Origin: an uncultured Alphaproteobacteria bacterium | Lineage (GTDB): Bacteria; Pseudomonadota; Alphaproteobacteria; HIMB59; GCA-002718135 | Assembly: GCA_902515745.1 (NCBI GenBank) | Contig: CABXWB010000003.1 | Location: 62,001 to 126,000, forward strand | Length of the DNA stretch: 64,000 bases | Direction of reading: 5' to 3' | In this document: piece by piece, positions 26,881-35,223 of the stretch | Numbering within the stretch: position 1 is the first letter of the stretch | Layout: the number at the start of each line of letters is the position of its first letter | Notes under the pieces: model-generated | Databases searched by the model: none | Seen by the model: the letters and a program-made list of their open reading frames with translations, nothing else | Told to the model about the DNA's origin: nothing | Translations under genes and position numbers: made by a program

Positions 26881-27707
26881 CAGCGGTAAATTTAAAAACT
26901 TTACTTACCAAAGCAAATCGTAATAAATATTCTGTAGCTGGATTAGTCGTAATTAGTTGGGAAGATGCTATTGCTTACACAGAGGCTGCACATGAAACAA
27001 AAATTCCAATTATTTTACAAGCAGGACCTTCTTGTAGACAATATACTCCTGTTTCTATTTTGGGAAAAATGTTTAGACATCTTGCTGAACAAACTAAAAC
27101 GCCTATTTGTTGTCATTTAGATCATGGATTTTCATATGATGAATGTATCGAAGGAATAGAATCTGGTTTTACATCAGTAATGTTTGACGGATCAAAACTT
27201 CCATTAAATAAAAATATCAAAATTAGTTCAAAAATATCAAATATTGCACATAAACATAATATTTCAGTTGAAGGCGAAGTAGGTATAGTAGGCTATCAAA
27301 ATGGCAATACATCTTTTGGAACAGATATTGAGGAAGCAAAAAAATATAGTTTAGAGAGTGGAGTAGATGCTATGGCAATATCAGTTGGTAATACACATTT
27401 ACAACAATCAAAGATAGCAAAAATAGATTATAATAAAATCATAAAAATTCAAAAAATATCCAAACTACCTTTAGTTTTACATGGTAGTAGTGGTATAAAT
27501 TCTAATATGAGAAAAAAAATAGCAAGAAACACAAAAGTAGCTAAATTTAACATAGGCACCGAATTAAGAATAACAGCATGTAAAAGTTTAAGAAAAAGTT
27601 ATAATAAAAAAAAATCAAGTTTTGATAAAATAGAAATAATAAAACCTTCAATAATTGAATTAAAAAAACATACAAAAAAAATAATAAAAAATATTGGGCC
27701 AATATAA
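26877..27707 (+). CDS. iolJ: Class II (zinc) ketose-bisphosphate aldolase, IolJ-like
   Basis: 276-aa class II aldolase of the Fba/GatY/IolJ family. Zinc and catalytic residues are seen in CCHLDHGFSYDEC (His80, Asp82, His83), a later His in VGNTHLQQ and another in LVLHGSSGI. The usual GNxHG reads GNTHL here. Position after iolC and iolB makes 6-phospho-5-dehydro-2-deoxygluconate aldolase (giving DHAP and malonate semialdehyde) the natural guess. FBP or tagatose-bisphosphate cleavage is an alternative. Confidence 0.8.
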   Translation: MTAVNLKTLLTKANRNKYSVAGLVVISWEDAIAYTEAAHETKIPIILQAGPSCRQYTPVSILGKMFRHLAEQTKTPICCHLDHGFSYDECIEGIESGFTSVMFDGSKLPLNKNIKISSKISNIAHKHNISVEGEVGIVGYQNGNTSFGTDIEEAKKYSLESGVDAMAISVGNTHLQQSKIAKIDYNKIIKIQKISKLPLVLHGSSGINSNMRKKIARNTKVAKFNIGTELRITACKSLRKSYNKKKSSFDKIEIIKPSIIELKKHTKKIIKNIGPI

Positions 27708-28591
27708 TGAATGTCTTGGGCTTTATCGGTGGAAGTGGAATTTATAAACTAGAATTTTTAACTGATATAAAAGAACATCAAATTAAATCTTCATTTGGCG
27801 ATCCCTCAGGTCCAATTATTGAAGGTAAAATAGATAATAATACTGTATATTTTTTATCACGCCATGGAGAGGGTCATACTTTGTCACCATCTTCCATTAA
27901 CTATTGTGCCAATATTGATTGTTTAAAACAAGTTGGTGTAACCGATTTGATATCTCTTTCAGCCGTAGGTTCTTTAAAAGATAATTTAAAACCAGGTACA
28001 TTTGTTATTGTTGATCAGTTTATAGATAGAACAATAAATAGAAAAAAAAGTTTTTTTGATAAAGGAATAGTTGCTCATGTTCCTATGGCTCATCCAACAT
28101 GTGAAGTTTTGATGAATTTATCAAAAAATATATGTGAAAATATTAGAATCAATTATTCATTTGGCGGTACTTATCTTGCAATGGAAGGGCCTCAGTTTTC
28201 AACTTATGCTGAGTCAAATCTTTATATTGATTGGGGTTGTGATGTTATAGGAATGACAAATATGCCAGAAGCAAAATTAGCAAGAGAAGCGGAAATTAGA
28301 TATTGTTCTATTTCCATGGTTACAGATTATGATTGCTGGCATCCAGATCATGATAAAGTAGATTTAAGTATGATTATAAAAACCTTAAATGATAATGTTG
28401 ATAATTCAAAAAATTTTATTAAAAATTTTAGCTCAAAATACTATGAAGGTGCATCTTTTGAAAATGATAACACATCAAATATTTTAGATACATCTATAAT
28501 TACAAAAAAAGAATTTTGGGATAAAGACTTAGAGAATAATTTAACCAATATATTAAAAAGATATAAGAAAAATTCTAATGCTAGTAAATGA
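27707..28591 (+). CDS. mtnP: S-methyl-5'-thioadenosine phosphorylase
   Basis: 294-aa purine-nucleoside phosphorylase of the MTAP type. It splits 5'-methylthioadenosine (and often 5'-deoxyadenosine) with phosphate into adenine and the 5-substituted ribose-1-phosphate. Motifs are GFIGGSGIY, LSRHGEGH, LSAVGSL, AMEGPQFST and the VTDYDCWH base-specificity loop. Starts on the last base of the aldolase stop codon (TAATG) and overlaps mtnA by 14 nt. Confidence 0.92.
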   Translation: MNVLGFIGGSGIYKLEFLTDIKEHQIKSSFGDPSGPIIEGKIDNNTVYFLSRHGEGHTLSPSSINYCANIDCLKQVGVTDLISLSAVGSLKDNLKPGTFVIVDQFIDRTINRKKSFFDKGIVAHVPMAHPTCEVLMNLSKNICENIRINYSFGGTYLAMEGPQFSTYAESNLYIDWGCDVIGMTNMPEAKLAREAEIRYCSISMVTDYDCWHPDHDKVDLSMIIKTLNDNVDNSKNFIKNFSSKYYEGASFENDNTSNILDTSIITKKEFWDKDLENNLTNILKRYKKNSNASK

Positions 28592-29657
28592 TAAACATTT
28601 AACAACTATTTGGTATGATCAACCTAAAGAACTTGTAAAAATAATAGATCAAAGGTTTCTACCATTTGAATTAAAGATTGTAGAATTAAAAACACTAGAA
28701 GATTTTTGTTTTGCAATTAAAGAAATGCAAGTTAGGGGCGCACCCCTAATAGGTGTTACTGCTGCATATGGAATGTATGTAGCATCTAAAACTACTAAAA
28801 ATTTTTCAGAATTAGAAAAAGCAGGTGATAGCCTTAAGTCAACAAGACCTACAGCAGTTAATTTATCCTGGGCAGTAGATAAAATTATCACTGAAATTAA
28901 AGATATGGAAAAATCCAACTTACAGGAAATAATTCTTTCAATAGCTAACGAGATCAGAGATCAAGATATAATTAATTGCAAAGCTATAGGTGAAAATGGT
29001 TCTAAACTTATTGAAAATATTTATAAAAAAACGCAAAAAAAAGTAAATGTTTTGACTCACTGTAATGCTGGGTGGTTAGCTGCTGTTGATTGGGGAACCG
29101 CTTTAGCACCAATATTTATTGCAAATCAAAAAAAAATCCCGATACATGTTTGGATTGACGAAACCAGACCTAGAAATCAAGGTTTCAGTCTTACAGCTTG
29201 GGAATTAATGCATGAAAAGATTGAAAATTCATTAATCGTAGACAACGTTGGCGGTCATTTAATGCAAAATGGCATGATAGATCTTTGTATAACCGGAACA
29301 GACAGAACCTCTTTAAATGGTGATGTTTGTAATAAAATTGGCACATATTTAAAGGCTCTAGCTGCAAAAGATAATGAAATTCCTTTTTACGTTGCAGCAC
29401 CAATTTCTAGTATAGATTTTAATATTAAAAATGGAGTAAAAGAAATACCTATAGAAGAAAGAGATCCAGACGAAGTATCCATTATTGAAGGTATTGATGA
29501 AAATAATAATAGAAAGAAAATTAAAATTATACCTGAAGGTTCAAACTGTAAGAACTTTGCCTTTGATATAACTCCAGCAAAATATATTACTAAATTGATT
29601 ACAGAAAAAGGAGTTGTAGATAGTAATGAAGAATCTATAGGTGGATTAAAAAATTAA
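28578..29657 (+). CDS. mtnA: Methylthioribose-1-phosphate isomerase
   Basis: 359-aa MtnA, isomerising 5-methylthioribose-1-P (or 5-deoxyribose-1-P) to the ribulose-1-P form. Catalytic Cys162 in THCNAGWL and Asp242 in TGTDRTSLNGDV, plus MQVRGAPLIGV and NKIGTY, agree with the family. The ATG lies within the last 14 nt of mtnP, so translation is coupled. One nt separates it from the aldolase-dehydrogenase fusion. Confidence 0.94.
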   Translation: MLVNDKHLTTIWYDQPKELVKIIDQRFLPFELKIVELKTLEDFCFAIKEMQVRGAPLIGVTAAYGMYVASKTTKNFSELEKAGDSLKSTRPTAVNLSWAVDKIITEIKDMEKSNLQEIILSIANEIRDQDIINCKAIGENGSKLIENIYKKTQKKVNVLTHCNAGWLAAVDWGTALAPIFIANQKKIPIHVWIDETRPRNQGFSLTAWELMHEKIENSLIVDNVGGHLMQNGMIDLCITGTDRTSLNGDVCNKIGTYLKALAAKDNEIPFYVAAPISSIDFNIKNGVKEIPIEERDPDEVSIIEGIDENNNRKKIKIIPEGSNCKNFAFDITPAKYITKLITEKGVVDSNEESIGGLKN

Positions 29658-29658
29658 A

Positions 29659-31671
29659 ATGAACAATGAGTGGAAAGAGAGTTTAGCTAAAAAATATATC
29701 AAAGAATATCAGTTAAAGAAAGTCAGCAAAGATTTAGCATTAAGAATATACTCAACACATTTACTAGGAAGTAATCCAGAACTTGTTTTACATGGTGGAG
29801 GCAATACATCTGTAAAATCAATTAAAAAAAATTTATTTGGAAAAGAGAACGATGTACTTTTTGTCAAAGGAAGTGGATGGGATATGTCTAATCTAAATGA
29901 AAGAGGTTTACCAGGTCTGTATCTTGATCCTTTACTGAAAACTCTATCCTTAAAAAAAATGAGTGATGAAAAAATGGTTAATTATTTGAGATTAAACTTA
30001 CTTGATTCAAGTTCTCCTAATCCATCAATTGAAACTCTTTTACATGCTTATTTACCATTTAAATATGTTGATCATACACATTCAAATGCGATTTTAAGTT
30101 TAGTCAATCTAGATAATTCAAAAGAGATTTTAAATAAAATTTATAAAGATAAAATTGCAATAGTTCCTTATGTAATGCCAGGATTTGAACTTGCTAAATT
30201 ATGTCATCAGGTAATTTCAAACAATCATAAAGTTGAAGGATTAATGCTTTTAAATCATGGCATTTTCACTTTTGGAAGTTCAGCAAAACAAAGTTATGAT
30301 AGAATGATTAAGCTTGTAACATTAGCTGAAAATTTTTTAAATAAGCAAAAAAAATTAATAAAATATAATATTTATAACAAAAAAATAGATTTAACTGATG
30401 TTCAATTATATATTAGAAATTTATACCATTCTATTACAAACAAAAGATGGATAATAAAATTTAATAATAAGGTTGAAGATGTAAAATTTACAAATCGAAA
30501 AGATTTGTTTAATTTATTTAATAAAGGACCTGTTACACCAGATCATGTTATTAGAATAAAATCAGAACCACTAATTATACCTAACAAACATTTATCATCG
30601 AGCAAAATGTTATCTAATTATATTGATGCATATATTAAAAAATATAAAAATTATTTTAAAAAATATAAAAAAAATATTATAAATTCCAAAATTGCTGATC
30701 CTTTACCAAGAATTATTATTTTAGAAGGAATAGGTTTTCTTTCAATGGGTCTTAATAAAAAAGAAATGCAAGTTTCCTACGATATATTTGATGCAATGAA
30801 AAAAGTTATAATTAAAGCGAATTTAGTTTCAAAATTTAAATCAATTAACAATAGAGATATTTTTAAAATGGAATACTGGCCATTAGAAAGAGCAAAATTG
30901 AATAATAAAAATTCAAAAAAATTTAATGGAAATGTTGCAGTGATTACAGGTGGCGCTGGTAAAATTGGAAGCGCGATTGCAAATAAATTTATAAATGAAA
31001 ATATCGAAGTTATACTTTTAGATAAAAACTTTAAAAATCTTGATAAAAATATTAAAAAAAAATGTCTATGTATTGAATGCGATTTAACTAATAATTCTCA
31101 AATTAATAAAGCGTTAAATAAGATATTAAAATTATTCGGTGGTATAGATATTCTAATAGCAAACTCTGGTGCAGCATTTCATGGTAGTATGCTAAATGTA
31201 AAAAAAGACATTTTAGAAAAAAGTTTAGAGGTAAATTTTTATAGTCATCATAACATTGTCCAAAAAATTGCAAATATTATGGTATCACAAGGTTTTGGAG
31301 GTTCAATTTCTCTTAATTTGTCAAAACAATCTATAAATCCTGGTAAGGATTTTGGACCATATGGTATTGCAAAAGCTAGCTCATTGTTTTCTATGAAACA
31401 ATATGCTTTAGAATTTGGAAAATATAACATTCGAGTTAATGGAATTAATGCTGATCGTATAAAAAGTGGTTTATTAACTGATCAGTTTATTAAAGAAAGA
31501 GCAAAAGCAAGAAATATGTCTTCAACTGAATATTTAAATAATAATTTACTTCAAAAGCAAGTAACTGCAGAAGATGTTGCTGAAGCATTTTTTGCACAAT
31601 TATCTTTTGAAAAAACAACTGGGAATATTATTACTGTTGATGGCGGTAATATTGAAGCTAGTTTAAGATAA
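29659..31671 (+). CDS. Class II aldolase / short-chain dehydrogenase fusion
   Basis: 670-aa bifunctional protein. The N-terminal AraD/RhaD-like aldolase (about 25-400) shows GGGNTSVK, KGSGWDM, Glu125 and zinc ligands His139, His141 (DHTHSNA) and His200 (LNHGIFTFG). The C-terminal SDR (about 424-670) shows TGGAGKIG (430-437), NSG (502-504) and YGIAK (Tyr568, Lys572). The architecture matches rhamnulose-1-phosphate aldolase/dehydrogenase fusions. Directly after mtnA, it could cleave a 5-substituted ribulose-1-P to DHAP plus an aldehyde and then oxidise or reduce the aldehyde; this is inference. Confidence 0.85.
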   Translation: MNNEWKESLAKKYIKEYQLKKVSKDLALRIYSTHLLGSNPELVLHGGGNTSVKSIKKNLFGKENDVLFVKGSGWDMSNLNERGLPGLYLDPLLKTLSLKKMSDEKMVNYLRLNLLDSSSPNPSIETLLHAYLPFKYVDHTHSNAILSLVNLDNSKEILNKIYKDKIAIVPYVMPGFELAKLCHQVISNNHKVEGLMLLNHGIFTFGSSAKQSYDRMIKLVTLAENFLNKQKKLIKYNIYNKKIDLTDVQLYIRNLYHSITNKRWIIKFNNKVEDVKFTNRKDLFNLFNKGPVTPDHVIRIKSEPLIIPNKHLSSSKMLSNYIDAYIKKYKNYFKKYKKNIINSKIADPLPRIIILEGIGFLSMGLNKKEMQVSYDIFDAMKKVIIKANLVSKFKSINNRDIFKMEYWPLERAKLNNKNSKKFNGNVAVITGGAGKIGSAIANKFINENIEVILLDKNFKNLDKNIKKKCLCIECDLTNNSQINKALNKILKLFGGIDILIANSGAAFHGSMLNVKKDILEKSLEVNFYSHHNIVQKIANIMVSQGFGGSISLNLSKQSINPGKDFGPYGIAKASSLFSMKQYALEFGKYNIRVNGINADRIKSGLLTDQFIKERAKARNMSSTEYLNNNLLQKQVTAEDVAEAFFAQLSFEKTTGNIITVDGGNIEASLR

Positions 31672-32088
31672 GTGTTATTAAAATTATTAGAAAAACTTGG
31701 AAGGAAGAAAATTGTTCTAGATAGAGGACCATCTCATCCAGAATTTCATAATGCAAAACCATGGATGGAAAGATATTACCTTTTATTTAGAAAAAGGCCA
31801 AAATGGTTTCCATTTAATATTCTGATTCATAAAATGTTAGATGATGACCATGGTGAAGGAGTTCATAATCATCTTTGTCCATATATAACAATTATTTTAA
31901 AAGGCGGTTATTGGGAAACAACGAATAAAGGTAAATTTTGGAGATCTCCAGGCTACATTGGTTTTAGATCTGCAGATCATTTACATAGAGTTGACTTAAA
32001 ACCAAATACAAATACTATGACGTTATTTATTCCAGGTCCCTTTGGGTTTAGAAAAACTAAAAGAGCTGATTATAAAACAAAAATTTAA
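31672..32088 (+). CDS. Cupin-like protein of unknown function
   Basis: 138-aa protein, start GTG immediately after the stop codon of the fusion gene, so coupled translation is likely. A single cupin fold is suggested by DDDHGEGVHNHLCPYITIILKGGYWE (His pair) and a later His in FRSADHLHRVDL. No resemblance to MtnD acireductone dioxygenase is evident. Last gene of the iol-mtn operon. The substrate is unknown. Confidence 0.7.
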   Translation: MLLKLLEKLGRKKIVLDRGPSHPEFHNAKPWMERYYLLFRKRPKWFPFNILIHKMLDDDHGEGVHNHLCPYITIILKGGYWETTNKGKFWRSPGYIGFRSADHLHRVDLKPNTNTMTLFIPGPFGFRKTKRADYKTKI

Positions 32089-32101
32089 TTAGTTATTTGT
32101 T

Positions 32102-32836
32102 TTAAGTTATACCGTCATATATCAACTTACATCCACTTAAAAAAAGTAAAACATAAACAATATTAAAAAATAATTTTTCTGGAATTCTTTTTTGCAGAAA
32201 ATATCCAATTAAAACACTAATAAAAGCTAGTGGAAGCAAATAGAGAGAAATCATAAGATTTGAAGATGCCAATAATCCAACGTAATAATAAGGAACCAAT
32301 TTTACTAGATTTATAACCATAAATGCTAAGGTCATGGTTCCTATAAATGAAATTTTATCAAGCTTTAATGGCAGCATATAAAAATTAATAGGAGGGTTTC
32401 CTGCATGAATTAAAAAACTTGTATATCCTGCTACAGATGACCAAAAGTATCCTTTAAATCTTGTTGGTTTTAGTAAATAATTATTTTTCTGAATAAATGA
32501 AACAAGAACAAAAATAATTGAAATTATACCTACCATTATTCTTATCTGATCTTCATTGGTAAATTCAAAAGTGAGGGTTCCAAATAAAATACCAATTATA
32601 GATGCAGGGATTATAATTTTTAAAATACTATTTATCCATTTTTTCCAATACAAGTAGATTGCTGAAAAATCCATTATAATTAAAAGTGGCAACAAAATAC
32701 CAGCAGCTTGCAGAGGACTCATAGCAAAAGACATTACAGGTACTGCTAACATCGCTATTGGCCCAGGCACACCACCTTTAGAGATACCAAATACAAAAAC
32801 ACCTAAGGATGCAAAAAAATAAAAATAAAAATCCAT
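32102..32836 (-). CDS. TauE/SafE-family membrane exporter
   Basis: 244-aa membrane protein with seven or eight hydrophobic segments. It starts FASLGVFVFGISKGGVPGPIAMLAVP, the TauE/SafE signature, with GYTSFLIHAGNPPINFYMLP at mid-length. Relatives export sulfite, sulfoacetate or other organic anions. Its ATG abuts the stop codon of the PLP lyase gene, so the two form an operon, perhaps tied to organosulfur handling. Confidence 0.85.
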   Translation of the reverse strand: MDFYFYFFASLGVFVFGISKGGVPGPIAMLAVPVMSFAMSPLQAAGILLPLLIIMDFSAIYLYWKKWINSILKIIIPASIIGILFGTLTFEFTNEDQIRIMVGIISIIFVLVSFIQKNNYLLKPTRFKGYFWSSVAGYTSFLIHAGNPPINFYMLPLKLDKISFIGTMTLAFMVINLVKLVPYYYVGLLASSNLMISLYLLPLAFISVLIGYFLQKRIPEKLFFNIVYVLLFLSGCKLIYDGIT

Positions 32837-33997
32837 TTAATTTAAAACTTTTAATGCACTTTTTATGTCTTTTATTTGATCATCAATATCTTCCAGCCCA
32901 CAATACAATCTTATTAAAGTTCCAGTATTTTTATTTTTAAATGTTCTTTTATCTAGTGGAGGAAAGGTAATGAGACTATCAAAACCACCCCAACTGTATC
33001 CTAATTTAAAAACTTTAAGTTTGTTAAAAAACTTTTCAATTTGTTTATTTGAATATTTCTTTTTTAGCATGAATGAAAATAAACCCGAGCTTCCAGAGAA
33101 ATCTCTTTTCCATATTTTATGGTTCTTAGTATGAGGTAATGCTGGATGAAATACATCTGCTACAAGACCATGTTCTAATAAATATTTTGCCAGTAACAAT
33201 GCATTTTTTTCAATTTCTCTCATTCGAATTTCAAGTGTTGGCAATCCTCTAATGGCCAAATATACTTCATCTGATCCAGGACATATTCCTAAAGTTTTTG
33301 CAGCAGTTCTAATTTTTCTAGCATATTTTTTATTTGATGAAACAAAACCGATTAATACGTCCGAGTGACCATTTATATACTTAGTCCCCGCATCGATTAT
33401 AATGTCTATTCCCAGTTTAATTGGATTGCAAAATAATGGTGATGCCCATGTATTATCCATTACAGTTGGTATATTATTTTTTTTAGCTATATTTGTTATG
33501 AAAGGTATATCAATTATATCAAATGTAGCAGTTCCAGGAGATTCTAAATAAATAAGTTTTGTTTTTTTATTTATTAATTTTTCAAAATTATTAATTTTAT
33601 TTATTGGATGAAAATATTTTATTTTTACTTTGTACTGTTTAAGAATATTTTCACAAAAAGTTCTTGTTGGGCTGTAGACACTATCATTTATTAAAACTTC
33701 ATCTCCAGATTTTAATATAGCAAAAAAAGGAATTATTATTGAAGCAAGTCCTGAAGGGGACAAGACAGTATCATTACAATGATATAATTCTGTGATACTA
33801 TCTTCTAATTGTTTGTGAAAAGGATTTTGATTAATTCCGTAAAATGTTCTTCTATCATCTGCATTTTTAATATCATTTAAGTAATCCTGATAACTGTTAA
33901 AAATCATAGTCGATCCTTTGTATGTACCAGGATTAATGAAACCTTTTTGTTCAAGAGGATTTCTTCCTATTTTTGTAAGTTTTGTTTTAATTTTCAC
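32837..33997 (-). CDS. metC: Cystathionine beta-lyase-like PLP enzyme
   Basis: 386-aa Cys/Met-metabolism PLP enzyme. The Schiff-base Lys is in DAGTKYINGHSDVLIG, and VMDNTWASPLFCNP is the PLP-ring segment. The N-terminal RNPLEQKGFINPGTYKGST and ESPGT features fit cystathionine beta-lyase (cystathionine to homocysteine). A gamma-lyase or methionine gamma-lyase role is not excluded. Convergent with the iol-mtn operon through the exporter gene. Confidence 0.85.
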   Translation of the reverse strand: MKIKTKLTKIGRNPLEQKGFINPGTYKGSTMIFNSYQDYLNDIKNADDRRTFYGINQNPFHKQLEDSITELYHCNDTVLSPSGLASIIIPFFAILKSGDEVLINDSVYSPTRTFCENILKQYKVKIKYFHPINKINNFEKLINKKTKLIYLESPGTATFDIIDIPFITNIAKKNNIPTVMDNTWASPLFCNPIKLGIDIIIDAGTKYINGHSDVLIGFVSSNKKYARKIRTAAKTLGICPGSDEVYLAIRGLPTLEIRMREIEKNALLLAKYLLEHGLVADVFHPALPHTKNHKIWKRDFSGSSGLFSFMLKKKYSNKQIEKFFNKLKVFKLGYSWGGFDSLITFPPLDKRTFKNKNTGTLIRLYCGLEDIDDQIKDIKSALKVLN

Positions 33998-34071
33998 TAT
34001 ATCAATATGTAGTATGTGATTAATATTTAAGCACTAATTGTAGAAAAATATTAAAATACAAAATGTATCAT

Positions 34072-34099
34072 TTGGATTAGCTTATTAATTTGCTATAGG
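34072..34099 (+). promoter_or_regulatory. Putative promoter of aapJ
   Basis: TTGGAT (34072-34077), 16-nt spacer, TATAGG (34094-34099) preceded by TGC as an extended -10. The start near 34106 gives a leader of about 48 nt with GGAGA before the ATG at 34154. Confidence 0.5.
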
Positions 34100-34153
34100 G
34101 AAGCAATCTTTGTAAAAAGATATTTAAATAATTATTTAAACGGAGAAAATAAT

Positions 34154-35158
34154 ATGAAAAAACTACTATCTATTTTCGCAGTTGTAGCTTTTGCATTTAC
34201 TGCAAATGCTGGAACTCTAGATGATGTAAAAAATAGAGGTTTTCTAAAATGTGGTGTAACCACTGGTCTAATTGGTTTCGCAGCACCTGATGATGCTGGA
34301 AACTGGGCTGGTTTTGACGTAGACGTATGTCGTGCAGTTGCAGCAGCAATTTTTGGAGACTCAAGTAAAGTAGAATTTACAACAACAACTGGTAAGTCAC
34401 GTTTCCCAACTTTAGCGTCTGGTGAAATTGATATGCTTGCAAGAAATACTACGTGGACTCTAAGTCGTGACGTTAATCTTGGTTTTGAGTTTGTTGGTGT
34501 AAACTACTATGACGGACAAGGTTTCATGATTCCATCTGCTCTAGGTGTTGATGATGCAACTGGTCTTGACGGTGCTACAGTTTGTATTCAAACAGGAACA
34601 ACTACTGAGTTAAACTTAGCAGATTTCTTCAGAGCTAATAATATTAGTTACGAAGCACTTCCAATTGAAACGAATGATGAAGCAAGAGAGAACTTATTTG
34701 CTGGTAGATGTGATGTATATACTACTGATGCATCAGGTCTTTCTGCTACAAGAGCACAAGCAGATAATCCAAACAAATGGGTTGTTCTACCAAATATCAT
34801 TTCAAAAGAACCTCTTGGACCACTTGTAAGACACGGTGATCACCAATGGGGTGACGTTGTGAGATGGTCTCTAAACACTATGATTATTGCTGAGGAACTT
34901 GGAGTATCTTCTTCAAACGTAGATGACAGCAAAGGTTCCAACATACCTGAAGTTTTAAGACTTCTTGGTGTTGAAGGTGGTTATGGTGAAATGTTAGAAT
35001 TAAGTAATGATTTTGCTTATAATATCATTAAACAAGTTGGTAACTATTCAGAGTCTTTTGATAGAAATATCGGACCTGATACACCACTTGGAATTGGAAG
35101 AAATCTAAACGCATTATGGACTGACGGAGGTATTTTATACGCTCCACCATTTAGATAG
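34154..35158 (+). CDS. aapJ: General L-amino-acid-binding protein AapJ
   Basis: 334-aa periplasmic binding protein with a signal peptide ending ANA (about residue 19). The mature protein begins GTLDDVKNRGFLKCGVTTGLIGFAAPD, and DMLARNTTWTLSRDVNLGFEFVGVNYYDGQGFM is the AapJ/YhdW pattern. Codon use looks less AT-extreme than the neighbours, consistent with high expression. A strong hairpin follows, so this gene is probably made in excess over the permeases. Confidence 0.96.
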   Translation: MKKLLSIFAVVAFAFTANAGTLDDVKNRGFLKCGVTTGLIGFAAPDDAGNWAGFDVDVCRAVAAAIFGDSSKVEFTTTTGKSRFPTLASGEIDMLARNTTWTLSRDVNLGFEFVGVNYYDGQGFMIPSALGVDDATGLDGATVCIQTGTTTELNLADFFRANNISYEALPIETNDEARENLFAGRCDVYTTDASGLSATRAQADNPNKWVVLPNIISKEPLGPLVRHGDHQWGDVVRWSLNTMIIAEELGVSSSNVDDSKGSNIPEVLRLLGVEGGYGEMLELSNDFAYNIIKQVGNYSESFDRNIGPDTPLGIGRNLNALWTDGGILYAPPFR

Positions 35159-35185
35159 AAACTAATTAGTTTTTAATATAATAAA

Positions 35186-35216
35186 TGGGGGGATGAAAAT
35201 CCCCCCAATTTTTTTT
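35186..35216 (+). terminator. Intercistronic terminator/attenuator after aapJ
   Basis: Nine-bp stem (TGGGGGGAT/ATCCCCCCA) closed by a GAAA tetraloop, then A and eight T. It lies between aapJ and aapQ, where partial termination would set a high ratio of binding protein to permease. Confidence 0.9.
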
Positions 35217-35223
35217 AGTAGAA

